Shown here: positions 41,594 to 51,169 of the stretch, one piece after another
How the letters are laid out: each line of letters starts with the position of its first letter
How positions within the stretch are numbered: the stretch's first letter is position 1
Assembly (NCBI RefSeq): GCF_000150955.2
Contig: NC_011671.1
Span: 992,001 to 1,056,000, forward strand
Direction of reading: 5' to 3'
DNA: 64,000 nt
Source: Phaeodactylum tricornutum CCAP 1055/1
Taxonomy: Eukaryota; Bacillariophyta; Bacillariophyceae; Surirellales; Neidiaceae
Position numbers and translations under genes: made by a program
Notes under the pieces: generated by a model
The model's input: the letters and a program-made list of their open reading frames with translations, nothing else
Told to the model about the DNA's origin: nothing
Database searches by the model: none

Positions 41594-42409
41594 CTATACA
41601 AAGCCTTGCCTCCGTGGCCATTGGTTGAAGGGAAACCATTCTTGTGTACAATTCCAAGCGTAGCCTAAGGTATTGTCCAACAAGCATTGCACCGGTAGAT
41701 TGTCGCTTTTCTGTATTTTTTTGTTGATACACGCCAGCAAAACCTGTGTGTCCTTTACCATGTTTGGTATACTTGCGTTGTCGGTTTGATTGACCGACGG
41801 AATTCGATTCGTTGCCAAGGCTCGGGCCAAGACAAAGTCGGCGTCCAATGAGTATTGCGCATTGATCTTGGTTGGTGCGTACACCATGGCGGCGCGGCAA
41901 GCGTGTGGAGCCATCCCGTGTAACGTGTCGCAGAAAAATTCTTCAATCAGACTGCGTTTCTCCGTCGGCACGTGAAAGTTGACCATGGTAACGTTGGAGT
42001 CCGTAGGGCTTGGTAACGTTGACGTACCACATGACTGTACTGGAACAGTGAGAAATTGCTTTAAACACTTGTTCCACTTCTTTGGCGTGGGCATTGGGTA
42101 CCTGAGTGGGGTGCAACTTCTGCAGAGCATCCAACCGCAAGGCCGTACTCAACGATCAAATGGACGGTTGACGACTTCGGTGATATGGTAAGGGCCAAGG
42201 ATAATGGAAAATATTGACTGCAATTACAGACTCCGGGGCCCGCGCTCGCCTTTCGGCACGAAAGACCAAGCGGCACACTACAGGACCGTATGTTGTCAAC
42301 GCAAAGTAAACAGAGGCGATCACAAGATACAAACACATCAGTCCTTGCACCAAAACTGCATCGTACGAAAAGTAAGCAACACCAGCATGTACTTGATCAT
42401 GATAAATGC
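41594..42409 (-). pseudogene. Second MULE reading frame, convergent with transposase, decayed
   Basis: Minus-strand coding-like sequence begins just inside the right inner repeat and runs towards the transposase 3' end. Pieces in different frames (42482-42156, 42152-41943, 42130-41594) read as one protein if frame changes are allowed: a hydrophobic segment near the start, then a soluble region with Cys and His. No known family is recognised. Two genes starting inside opposite ends and converging is the MuDR layout (mudrA and mudrB), so this could be the equivalent accessory gene or unrelated captured DNA. Confidence 0.4.
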
Positions 42410-42410
42410 T

Positions 42411-42546
42411 TTGTGCAACGGCTGTGCCTGCTCGGCAGTGAACAGACTTGAGAAAGAAACGGGTAAAAGAACGTTTCCTCAACGACGTTTTAGGAGTCCC
42501 ATGAAAGGATTTGATTCTTATGATTTCTGGCCGTACAATGTTCCCC
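42411..42546 (-). repeat. Right inner inverted repeat of the MULE (136 bp)
   Basis: Inverse partner of 37512-37647 with one mismatch. Unlike the left side, where only 39 bp separate inner and outer repeats, 1377 bp separate it from the right outer repeat. Confidence 0.9.
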
Positions 42547-42894
42547 TATTTGCAGTTATTTTTGCGTTTTGTATCTGTAAATGCTGTCTGACGTGCAGGC
42601 TTTTCGATTCAAACAAAAAACGATTATTTTCATGCCCAATTGCCGAGCGCCCCTTGCACATTTTATTGATGAGCTCTACAAACGCAAGAACGCGAATGAT
42701 GGAAATCGATGAACTAATAAGAATTATGAGTCGATTGAGAATAGCTATTTTGTTTGTATGGCTCGGAGACACTCTCAATGACTGGTTTGAATGGCAATGA
42801 CATGTTTGAAATGTCAGCGGGAAGACTAATATGCCCGGTTGGCGTTCTTGTCTTCTAAGTACTTGTGATTTGAATCGGGATTCTATCAGTAGAG

Positions 42895-42939
42895 CCGTAA
42901 CTGATAGGGTAACTGTCATCAGTACCGTAACTGATAGGG
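42895..42939. repeat. Short tandem repeat, 30-bp period
   Basis: CCGTAACTGATAGGG occurs at 42895-42909 and again at 42925-42939, 30 bp apart, with a looser related CTATCAGT before it. It lies in the extra DNA between inner and outer right repeats. Confidence 0.6.
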
Positions 42940-43035
42940 ATAGGATGATTGGGCTCGATATTCATATCAACACATTTGTACATTCTATTTTTCAGGAAAA
43001 GTAGTCAGCCATTACCAGTCTCCTCTTTCAATCTG

Positions 43036-43560
43036 ATGAGGCATCTTTTCGGCATTAATCCATGACATTGACGACAATTGGAGTTCCTGACGACACATTG
43101 GAGTTCCCAACGCACAGCTGGTGAAGGAAAGCAGGAAAATTGCCACGTTCTACCAGGGGAAGAGTGTCGCTGAGCAGAACACCGTGGATCTGCTGTTTGC
43201 AAGACGACAGCTTCAAAGGCCTGCAAACCGCCACTTTTCCACGGACGTGGAGAATGCCCAGTTCCGACATTTAGTGGTCAAATCAGTCATGGCAACGGAC
43301 ATGATGAATCCGGATCTTGAAGCCGTTCGTAACATACGCTGGGAGAAGGCCGTCACAGCCTTCACGGCAGACCCAATTGTACAGGAAGACTTGTAAAGGC
43401 ATGACAAGCCGCAATGCTACAATTGTGATCTATCACCTGATCCAGGTCTCTGATGTCGCATATGCAATGCATCACTGGCACATTTCCTGGAAATAGAATA
43501 AGTGACTGTTCCTGGAGATCTACCAGGTGTACATAGCGGGTCAAGCGGAAAAGAGATGAC
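43036..43560 (+). pseudogene. 3',5'-cyclic nucleotide phosphodiesterase fragment inside the MULE
   Basis: Decayed piece of a PDEase_I catalytic domain. The order of family blocks is kept: FSALIHDID (metal-binding HD motif) near 43048-43074, IGVPNAQLVKE and then YQGKSVAEQNTVDLL around 43093-43198, FRHLVVKSVMATDMM with the RNIRWEKA block around 43262-43356, and after a frame change ATIVIYHLIQVSDV and MHHWHI from about 43413 to 43485. Stops and frame changes follow. A 20-bp near-duplication (GACGACAATTGGAGTTCC, then TGACGACACATTGGAGTTCC) splits the HD motif from the next block. It is a host gene fragment, so its position within the transposon ends implies capture. Confidence 0.75.
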
Positions 43561-43923
43561 AGCTTCAATGACCTGCAAGTTGCTTGTCTAATAAAAGAAG
43601 TGCAGGTCAATTGCAAGGGGGAAGTTCTGGCCTGGCCTATCTTCAAAGCTGTGTCACATTTGTTTGTAGTCAATATTACTGGCATCATGGGTAAAAAACT
43701 TGCATTGTTAATGCTGCCATGTCATACATACAATTCTATAAAAAAACATTTCATACATACACAACTACATCACCTAATTTCGACCAGGAGATTATGGGCC
43801 TTTCCTCAGCAAGGTTAAACCTTTTGTTCTGCTAGATTGTAAAAGGGTTTATTGTTATTGTACCTTATGTTACACGCCGATTTGATCTTGTCACATCTCG
43901 AAAAATTCATCGTTTCGTTGCGT

Positions 43924-43974
43924 TATTTGTGATTACTTGTGTCACTTACCCTACGTCACGTGGATTTCCCTGGT
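43924..43974 (-). repeat. Right outer terminal inverted repeat of the MULE
   Basis: Inverse of 37422-37472, 50 of 51 positions identical. It defines the right end of the element. Confidence 0.85.
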
Positions 43975-44635
43975 GTACATATTTGAATCTTGAGACAATC
44001 GCTGCGGGTAGGATATGGCCAAATGTAAAAGAAAGTCAAGATCAGTCCGAGAAAGGAGAACAGATGACGCAATGATGTCGTAGGACAGTTTGCAAGACTT
44101 CGATCATTCAAACTAGAGAGGGTCGTTCGATCCTTTCCATCGCGTATTTTATCAATGTAAGATCACGCATATCCAAGGACAAAATGGCAAATCAACAGAT
44201 TGACGTTTCGAAAAGGCAGTGTGTTTGCTTTTGGAAAAGAGATCATCTACAGCGACAGGATCAACTCCTTGTGCAAAGAAACAAAAACTTTTGTCGAGGG
44301 CGTCTCTTTTGCCTATGTTTTTTTCGTACTGCCAAGAATAAGAGCTCTCCGTGCTCTAGCTAGCTAGAGTTTTCCCCAGTGACAGTTTTCGTCTAACAAT
44401 AAGTTGACAATTTTATACTGCGTCCGTTAAGGAATATCCTAACTCATACGAGGTCGACTCTTTCAAAGTGTGTACCGGTATCAATTCTTTTAGTATGCAT
44501 GGCATTCCTGCTGAAGGAAAAAGGCAACCTCGAGCTATGAGACCTGACTGCCCGGGCGACACAAGCCACTTCTGAGGACCTTTCCTCTTGTATTTGGCAT
44601 CGCTCACCATCTGACCTTACCGTCTCTTCGGAACT
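43975..44635. other. Intergenic region right of the MULE
   Basis: 661 bp before the DMT transporter. A perfect 16-bp palindrome CTCTAGCTAGCTAGAG lies at 44354-44369 and a partial TGACAGT match near 44378. No gene is recognised. Confidence 0.5.
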
Positions 44636-45944
44636 ATGCAGAACGATGTCGTTACACCTCGGTTCTTGTTGGGTAGTGTCGACCAGTTTCCGGTATGCCG
44701 TCACTTTCGGGGAAGATACGCGCTCGGACTTCTGTTTATTGTTCTGGTATCCATTGTTTGGACGGTATCTTCTGTATTGACGCAATTCCTCTATAGCGTT
44801 GAATCATTCGATTCCCCCTTTCTCATGACCTACCTGGGAGTTTGCTTGTTTTCGCTTCTATTACCGCTCAAGATGCTTACTGACCACGCCGGTTACACTG
44901 AAGACCCTTGCTGCTTAGCCACATTCGACAAGTTTGACGATGAAGAGGTACACCCCACAAGATACACAGAGTTTGGCGATGGCTCTTCCATCCGCACAAG
45001 TGGTTATCAGGCTTCTACAATGAATGAGCAGTATTGGAGTCGTACAAAACATATCGAAGCTGCTATGCACATAGCTCCTGTACTTTTCATTGCTAACTGG
45101 GCTTTCAATGCCGCACTGGGTTCCACTTCGGTTGCTTCTAGCACTGTATTGGTGTCAACCTCCAATGTGTTTGTCTTTGTCCTTGCAGTCTTGCTCAAAG
45201 ACGAACAGTTTAGTATCTGGAAGCTTGCTGGAGTCATCCTGGGCGTGATGGGGACGTGCCTGACAACTCTCCATGACTTTCAGAACCACGATCCGGATGA
45301 TTTGGCCGATGATTGCGCCGTGGACGGGTGTGACCACGTTGTTTGGGGTGATACTTTGTCGCTGGTGGCTGCAGTGGCCTATGGGGCCTATGCAGTTCAA
45401 GTGCGCGTCCTGTGTCCAGAGAACGAGGACCTGTACAGTATGCAACTTCTCTTGGGGTATATTGGTCTCATCACCTTGTTGCCGCTGCTTCCCTTTGCCG
45501 TGTACTTTTGGCTCCAAGTAGATATGACAACCTCTGTCTTGAGTCTAATAGTTGTGAAAGGTGAGCTGCCATACGACTGCCGGAATTGAATGCACATGTG
45601 TTTTTTACCTTACAGATTGTGGCTTATTGATATGGACAGGAGTGTTTGACTTTGTAATCAGTGAGTGGTTACACTTTCGTGCAGTAGTATTAACAAATGC
45701 TACCACTGCGACTGTTGGTTTAGGATTGTCAATCCCCTTGGCTTTTTTCGCTGACTGGGTAGTCGGTAAGGCAAATATCGCTTCACCGCTTTCTCTCATT
45801 GGAGCTGGTGCAGTCACGATCGGATTTCTAATGGTAAATTTAGGCAACAAAATGGAGATGCAAGAAATAGAAGTACCTGCGCCCACCACGAATGATATTG
45901 ATGTTTCACAGATAAGGCCAAAAGAGCTGCCATCCATAGACTAG
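44636..45944 (+). CDS. DMT-superfamily transporter, SLC35F5-like (2 exons)
   Basis: Exons 44636-45560 and 45616-45944, intron 45561-45615 (55 nt, the shortest here, GTGAGC...TTACAG); 417 aa. About ten hydrophobic helices in two EamA-like halves, with a hydrophilic insertion of about 60 residues after the second helix. The conserved WAFNAALGSTSVASSTVLVSTSN segment and LAGVILGVMG match the SLC35F3/F4/F5 group, vacuolar or Golgi-type carriers of uncertain substrate. The splice restores VKDCGLLIW and the second half's FADWVVGKA. It does not look like a triose-phosphate or nucleotide-sugar translocator of the core TPT family. Confidence 0.87.
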
Positions 45945-46014
45945 AGGTCCGGCACTATACATACATATAGAACATTAACTAGAATACCAGCGTGTACGTG
46001 CTGTTTTATTCGAG

Positions 46015-46995
46015 TCAAAGCAGCAAATCGAGGGTTTCTCTGCCAGCAACTTCTCGAACTAAGGCTTGATGAAGTTCTTGCGGAAACTGAGCCGATAGGC
46101 TTAGCCATATTCCGTTTCTCTCTTTTATTTCGTCGATGGCTAGTTGTTTGTTCGGAATAGCATAGGGCATAGACATGGAATATAATTCCAAATAAATGAA
46201 AGTGTCCTCGTACTCATTGGTGTATGCTGACAATCCTACTATGGCTTGTAATGGTGCAAACAATTCAGAGACAAGGTCTATCAATAGCTGTCTTTTCTGC
46301 TTATGAGCAGCCGCCACGGTCAATGGTGGTGTTTCCGAATGACGTACCAGCCACATGACTGACGCCCACAGCACTTTCCTAGCGGTTATTGCATAGAGGT
46401 CATGCCAAGAGTCAATCACCTTAACAAAGACACCCTCCTTTTGAGAGATAGTACAGACGGCATCAGTGTGTTTGCCATAAACATAGGTAGGGGGCGAAGA
46501 AATAGACGTCACCGGAGATTCGCCTACTTGGAGTACTCCAAAGTGAGGTACAACAACGGTAGATCTTTCAAATGCTGGCAATGGCAATCCATTTCCAACC
46601 CAGACAAGATCTGTACGCCTTGCCGGCTTCGAGTATGTATATACGTCCCTCCAAGAATGTGCTGGAGTGGCGACGAAGATCGGATTACCGTCATCCGAGT
46701 TCCAACCAGCGCTTCGACCTCGAGGTACAGGGATGGCGGCATGCCTAAGAAAGAGTGACCCAATTCTGCCGTAACATCCGATCACTTCAGCTGAGACGTT
46801 GGCATCACTGGAATTGGATAATGTTCCTGCCAGATGAGCGTGGGAATGCAAAACCTTGCAAATGCGTGCAGTTCCCAGCTGTGCTAGTCGCTTCTTGCTC
46901 ATTGTCAAAGATGCGGCAGGTTTTGCTGCAAATAAGAGCCAGACAAGAATTGGCGCAAGACCGCCCCCGCACTTCTTCCGTACTACCTTTGCCAT
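46015..46995 (-). CDS. Conserved-looking protein of unknown function with N-terminal signal
   Basis: 326 aa from ATG 46995; an in-frame ATG at 47142 is possible but its residues look like 5' UTR. The N-terminus is basic then hydrophobic (GLAPILVWLLFAAKPAASLT), a probable signal peptide, without a clear ASAF motif. A segment reading AEVIGCYGRIGSLFLRH followed by a VATP and DLVWVGNG block suggests a Rossmann-like nucleotide fold, but I cannot assign a family. The C-terminal half is helical. It ends 70 bp from the DMT transporter stop (convergent). Confidence 0.6.
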   Translation of the reverse strand: MAKVVRKKCGGGLAPILVWLLFAAKPAASLTMSKKRLAQLGTARICKVLHSHAHLAGTLSNSSDANVSAEVIGCYGRIGSLFLRHAAIPVPRGRSAGWNSDDGNPIFVATPAHSWRDVYTYSKPARRTDLVWVGNGLPLPAFERSTVVVPHFGVLQVGESPVTSISSPPTYVYGKHTDAVCTISQKEGVFVKVIDSWHDLYAITARKVLWASVMWLVRHSETPPLTVAAAHKQKRQLLIDLVSELFAPLQAIVGLSAYTNEYEDTFIYLELYSMSMPYAIPNKQLAIDEIKERNGIWLSLSAQFPQELHQALVREVAGRETLDLLL

Positions 46996-47702
46996 GAGTA
47001 CTAGAAGTGCAGAGGTATGTTGGAGATGTACTTGTCTGTTAGCATTCTGTGATGATCTCGGAACGAAGTCTTTCTTGGTACAAACCTGTCTGTTTCCTTT
47101 TATTTCCTCGGCGCAATCACTGTAAAAAAATCTGATTTTCAACTTCTTAATTTGAATTGTTGAAGCTCTCCTCTAGTAGCTACCGGTAGTGGTTATTTGT
47201 GGAAAAGCTCTCGGTAAGTCTTACATTCTTTGCTTAGGTTTTTTCGCTTTCCCATTTTGAAATGTTTAATGTAAGCTCTCTTATGGAAAGTCGTTTATTG
47301 CCTGTGCCTTTACTGCGAAAACAAACTGTGACGATGAACATTGTTGCCAAGCTTCTAGCTTTTGGCAGCCCAAATATCGACCATTTCCAGGCTGGTAAAT
47401 TGGCTTTACATTGACGGAGGATGGCCGTATCGATTAGCTGAGTCTTGCTAGTCATTGACTCATTTATTTTCTTCCAAATGAATTTACAGTTAGTAAAAAA
47501 ACGCAGCCGCCCTCTTCTTTCTAACCGCCAAAGCAACAATCAGATCCCGCTTTCATCACGTGGATTGCAGATCAAAAGAGGAAGCAGACAATGCATGGAC
47601 TGAGCGGTATAGGTCCATGGATGATCCATTGAGCAAAAGATCGTTCAGAACTACGAGAATTTCTACTCGAATGCGGCACTCACTGCTTACGGCTTGTTGG
47701 AG
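46996..47702. other. Intergenic region, no gene recognised
   Basis: 707 bp between minus-strand genes. A short minus open frame at 47234-47539 has no domain. A one-off TSACWGTSA match (TCACTGTAA) lies near 47117. Confidence 0.5.
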
Positions 47703-48935
47703 CTAGGGATGGAACCAACCTTCCTTACGGACAACAATCATATCGGTCTCGTGAGGTCCTTCGTAGCAAGAGCGTCCAGCCATAGCCGATGCTCCCAGTG
47801 GCTCGGCCCATGTTTTCTGGCATTTAACACAATAGTATCGTGATTGGCCGTCTCGCTCACCTAGACGCTCCATACTATCTGTGGGGTGACTCATTGTGCA
47901 GAAATCGCTCTCATCATGTCGGTTGAAGTCTTTGTGACATCTTTGACACCGTTCCACAGTCTTTGCTGGATAGTCGCCAGGTGGAAATATATCGATCAAA
48001 ACACCAAGCCCAGAGACGGTGTGGATCCCTTTTTTTAACTCACGTACGATACGCATCGGGTCGGTCGAGCTCAGCATACGTAGCATGCGTTCAAATTCTC
48101 CAGGGAAAGCCTTTTCTAACGAGTCACGGCTATCGGATGTCTCTCCATGTTCCCATGTCAGATCTGCATTCTTCGACGTCCAGTGTTCCTTCTCCTGGGT
48201 GCTTTTATACTGGGATTCAGGATCAGCCAATGTTGTCATAACAGCAAAACCGTGTTCGCACCAGCCATCCTTTAAGCAGCTACAAAAATGTTTCACACTC
48301 GACATAAAAGCCTGCCCATCGAGAAGACGACACGACACCGTTGTTGCATCATTCACGGCAGAATACTTCAACAGTCGTTTTGGAATATTCAACTGAACAG
48401 TCCAGTCTTGGTCGTGCCATGTTCCCGTAACATAAAACTCTTCATCTTGAACAGAAATGAATTGCACCAAGCTGGCGCCAAAGGGCAAACTAAGTTCACT
48501 TGCTGTTGTGCGTACCATATAAGTTGTCAGTCCACGGAGGATTGGAGGTACGGCATCGGGTACAGGAGCAAGGCGCGGATACTTTAGGGACTCTTTGACC
48601 GCTTTTGTCTTCAAGAAATTCTCAAAGTGGTTTTTGATGACGGACTGTTTCCGCTCTGGGTACGGAATCACATCGATGTCGTTGGACTGGCAAGCCTCCC
48701 AACACTCCGCTTCGCATCGAGCGAAAATTTTCTCATACGAGCTCACTGTATTTGGAGCGAATGTGTCTTTCACATACGCAAGAAAGGAATCTCTCATCTC
48801 TTCCCGACTCTGAAGAAGCAGGGTAAAAGGTGGAGGGTGGGTTTTGCCCATAGATAGCGGGGGTTCAGGCATGCTTTGCTTTTCTGACTCTACTCTACGA
48901 GCTCTTTTCGATACTGGCTCTTCTTGCCCCATCAT
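47703..48935 (-). CDS. Cys/His-rich protein of unknown function (SWIM-like and CxxC motifs)
   Basis: 410 aa from ATG 48935 (adjacent ATG at 48932). I do not recognise the family as a whole. After a basic nuclear-localisation-like SKRARR stretch, the region reading FAPNTVSSYEKIF through FENFLK loosely recalls the core-binding helices of tyrosine recombinases; this is weak. In the middle, CSCLKDGWCEH is close to a SWIM zinc finger (CxC, five residues, CxH). The C-terminus has CQRCH...CTMSH...CVKC...CYEGPH, a probable double zinc-binding module. It may bind nucleic acid. A TSACWGTSA palindrome lies 45 bp before the start. Confidence 0.6.
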   Translation of the reverse strand: MMGQEEPVSKRARRVESEKQSMPEPPLSMGKTHPPPFTLLLQSREEMRDSFLAYVKDTFAPNTVSSYEKIFARCEAECWEACQSNDIDVIPYPERKQSVIKNHFENFLKTKAVKESLKYPRLAPVPDAVPPILRGLTTYMVRTTASELSLPFGASLVQFISVQDEEFYVTGTWHDQDWTVQLNIPKRLLKYSAVNDATTVSCRLLDGQAFMSSVKHFCSCLKDGWCEHGFAVMTTLADPESQYKSTQEKEHWTSKNADLTWEHGETSDSRDSLEKAFPGEFERMLRMLSSTDPMRIVRELKKGIHTVSGLGVLIDIFPPGDYPAKTVERCQRCHKDFNRHDESDFCTMSHPTDSMERLGERDGQSRYYCVKCQKTWAEPLGASAMAGRSCYEGPHETDMIVVRKEGWFHP

Positions 48936-49887
48936 TTCCTTTCCTATTGACAAAGAATTTCTGAGCTGGAATATATCCTTCACTGTCAGTTGCGTTATCA
49001 ATCAAGTATTCAGGCGAATCGAAGAAGAAATGTATAGGTTCGACTACTCGATACGAGCTGATATTACTCGTCTTAGCATCCGGACCGACACAAGTTTATG
49101 TCGCGCAGCTCGCAAACACTTCACTATCATTTCGGAAAAGTACATACCGGTTTACTGGCATGGGCCTCGCTTATCACTACTAGCAAATTGGAATATCAGC
49201 TATCCACAGATGAGGAAGCAGCGTTCAATGCCTCCTTTTGTTATTTGATGGGAAAGACCACATATAATTTGAGAAAGAAATTTGTTCTTTGTTATGTCAG
49301 GCAATAGTATCTGCAGAAGAATCCATTATAAATAAGCAAAAACATTCTTTTGTGATGTTGCCTTGCAGTCCTCATCTCCCGTTTTCCGCACACTCTTATT
49401 ATGTGCTGCCTTTTATTTAACTCTTAGCACGAGCAAATTTCACTTGGATCGACATTTTCACTTACTCCTATTTTATTGTAAATCGTCTTACAATACTTTG
49501 ATCAACGGGAGTGAAGTAATTCACAGTGAGTTCTTGTATCTTTGATAAAAGAACGAGTAATGTAAGACAGAGAAGTCCTGATTCACACACAAAAATGGTC
49601 CATTTTTCAAACGGTCTTTGCATCCCTTGCACCATTCAATTTTAAATTAGAAAAAATCACTCGTCAAGGATCCAGCCAAAACCAGTAAGAAATGAGGCAC
49701 GGCTTGTATACAGTTAATGATTTCCGACAGCCTGCCCGTAGTTCGTGTCCGAGCCAACCGCAAAAGCACCACAATGCAGTCTCGAGCCCTGATTAACAGT
49801 AAAACATCAACACAAATTGATAGTGCAGTAGAAAGTCTTCATTACCCAAAAAGTAGAGATATTCAGCGGCATACATTTCTGAATACC
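48936..49887. other. Divergent intergenic region, 410-aa gene / EFG1
   Basis: About 950 bp between head-to-head genes. It contains TCACTGTCA at 48980-48988 and TCACAGTGA at 49521-49529. Short open frames have no domains. Confidence 0.5.
48980..48988. promoter_or_regulatory. TSACWGTSA palindrome 45 bp before the 410-aa gene
   Basis: TCACTGTCA, upstream of the minus-strand gene starting at 48935. It supports choosing that start over the in-frame ATG at 49001, which would place the motif inside the coding region. Confidence 0.4.
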
Positions 49888-51120
49888 ATGGTGAGAGCTC
49901 CAACAGCTCATGGACTGGACCGAAAATTTAAGCCTTGGCGGAAGGGCAAATCCGAAAACGCCAAATCGAAACGGGGCACGTTCAAGAAGCAGCTTCGGGG
50001 ACAGCAGCGGCTACTCCTAAAGACCACGGATGAAGCCCACAAGCAGATGATTAAAGCGAAAATTAAAGAATTGGAAGCATATATTGTGCAGAACGAACGC
50101 GTTAGTACAGAGCGAGAAAACGCGAAAAAATCTCACGGCGTTCGCTTTTTGGAGCGCCAACGTTTGACACGTTTGGAGAAGAGTATTCGCAAGAATCCCA
50201 ACATCTCTAGTGAAACGAGACAGCAGGAACTGTTTAAAATTGCACTAGACATGGTTTATGTTGCGCACCACCCTCATGATGTCAAGTACATGCCCCTATT
50301 TCGGCAGAAAAAGCGGATGGTCGATGCGAGGCGGCCCTTGTATAAACGATGTCGAACGCGAGAGCGCGTGTTGAAGACTCTGCAGGACGGTAGGCAGTCC
50401 AGAATTTCTTGGGTAGCGAACGAATTGTACGATATGCTTCCAAGCGGCTGGTCACTGACGCAAGAAGAACAGATTTTTGGAGTGGAGGAGAAGAAATACA
50501 AGACAGCAAAGTCAGAAAATGAGGACAAACGATTTACCGCAGCATCGGAGCAGACCGCCATGATGAAAGCTGCAGAAAAGGTGGACGCTATCATCGAGAA
50601 AGAAATTCCTATTGGTGACACAAGAGCCATGGAAAGCGAAGGCGACAATGACAGCAGCTCAGAAGAGGCGACGAGCAGTGACGAAAACGCCGGTAATGAT
50701 CCTACAAGCGAAAAAACCTTTTCTAATGTTAGTGAGGGACATACCCTTGGTGCCGTTCAATCACAAGATTGCAGTGATGAAGATAGCGATGATTCATCAT
50801 TGAGCAAACGACATCACTCGAAGATTTCCGAGAGATATGGCGAAAGGTCAAGTAGTGACAGTTCTTCTGAAAGTAGCAGTGAGAGTGATGACGACAAAGA
50901 ACCAATTCCCGATATAAAGCCATCAAGGATGCAGAAAACCGAATCGAGCGACGAATCGTCGGATGACTTCTTAGTCGCAGTTGATTTAGACTCATCAATC
51001 TCCTTTGCAAGTGCCAAAAAAGACAGATCTGCGGACGAAGCCAAGGGAGATAAAAGCAAAGGTTGGGCTACGCAGCGCCAACGCCCTGGCCAGTACAAGA
51101 AACCACGGATAAGACGCTAG
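49888..51120 (+). CDS. EFG1: rRNA-processing protein EFG1
   Basis: 410 aa, intron-free, from ATG 49888 (in-frame ATG at 49717 adds 57 unrecognised residues). Efg1 acts in the nucleolus in early 18S rRNA processing. The family domain lies in the first 150 residues: FKKQLRGQQRLLL, then KIKELEAYI, a basic linker and HGVRFLERQRLTRLEKSIRK, which fits the YHMVRFFERQKA motif. The rest is a long Ser/Asp/Glu-rich tail (many SSDSSSES runs) with a basic end, typical of nucleolar proteins and likely casein kinase 2 sites. The stop codon is 49 bp from that of the convergent DNAJC11-like gene. Confidence 0.87.
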   Translation: MVRAPTAHGLDRKFKPWRKGKSENAKSKRGTFKKQLRGQQRLLLKTTDEAHKQMIKAKIKELEAYIVQNERVSTERENAKKSHGVRFLERQRLTRLEKSIRKNPNISSETRQQELFKIALDMVYVAHHPHDVKYMPLFRQKKRMVDARRPLYKRCRTRERVLKTLQDGRQSRISWVANELYDMLPSGWSLTQEEQIFGVEEKKYKTAKSENEDKRFTAASEQTAMMKAAEKVDAIIEKEIPIGDTRAMESEGDNDSSSEEATSSDENAGNDPTSEKTFSNVSEGHTLGAVQSQDCSDEDSDDSSLSKRHHSKISERYGERSSSDSSSESSSESDDDKEPIPDIKPSRMQKTESSDESSDDFLVAVDLDSSISFASAKKDRSADEAKGDKSKGWATQRQRPGQYKKPRIRR

Positions 51121-51169
51121 CAAATCACTTGTTCTATCCTTACAAACATAGCTAAAGCTCAGCCCCATA

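Larger units (their letters stand above)
37422..43974. mobile_element. Mutator-like (MULE) DNA transposon with captured host gene fragment
   Basis: 6553 bp between 51-bp outer terminal inverted repeats that match at 50 of 51 positions. A second, 136-bp inverted repeat (135/136) lies inside. The plus strand carries a transposase region with an N-terminal Cys/His finger, MULE-type DDE blocks and a SWIM zinc finger; the minus strand carries a decayed frame converging on it, the arrangement known from maize MuDR. The 1.4 kb between the inner and outer right repeats contains a phosphodiesterase pseudogene fragment. High repeat identity suggests recent movement, although the transposase frame is broken. 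I see no clear target-site duplication at the boundaries, so the exact ends are uncertain by a few bases. Confidence 0.8.

Noticed and set aside
37422-43974. Retroelement or viral origin of the 6.5-kb element
   Set aside because: No reverse transcriptase, integrase, capsid or LTRs; DDE plus SWIM and inverted repeats identify a MULE.
44354-44369. 16-bp palindrome CTCTAGCTAGCTAGAG as target site or recombination site
   Set aside because: It lies 380 bp beyond the transposon end and similar CTAGCTAG runs occur elsewhere (57713); no functional context.
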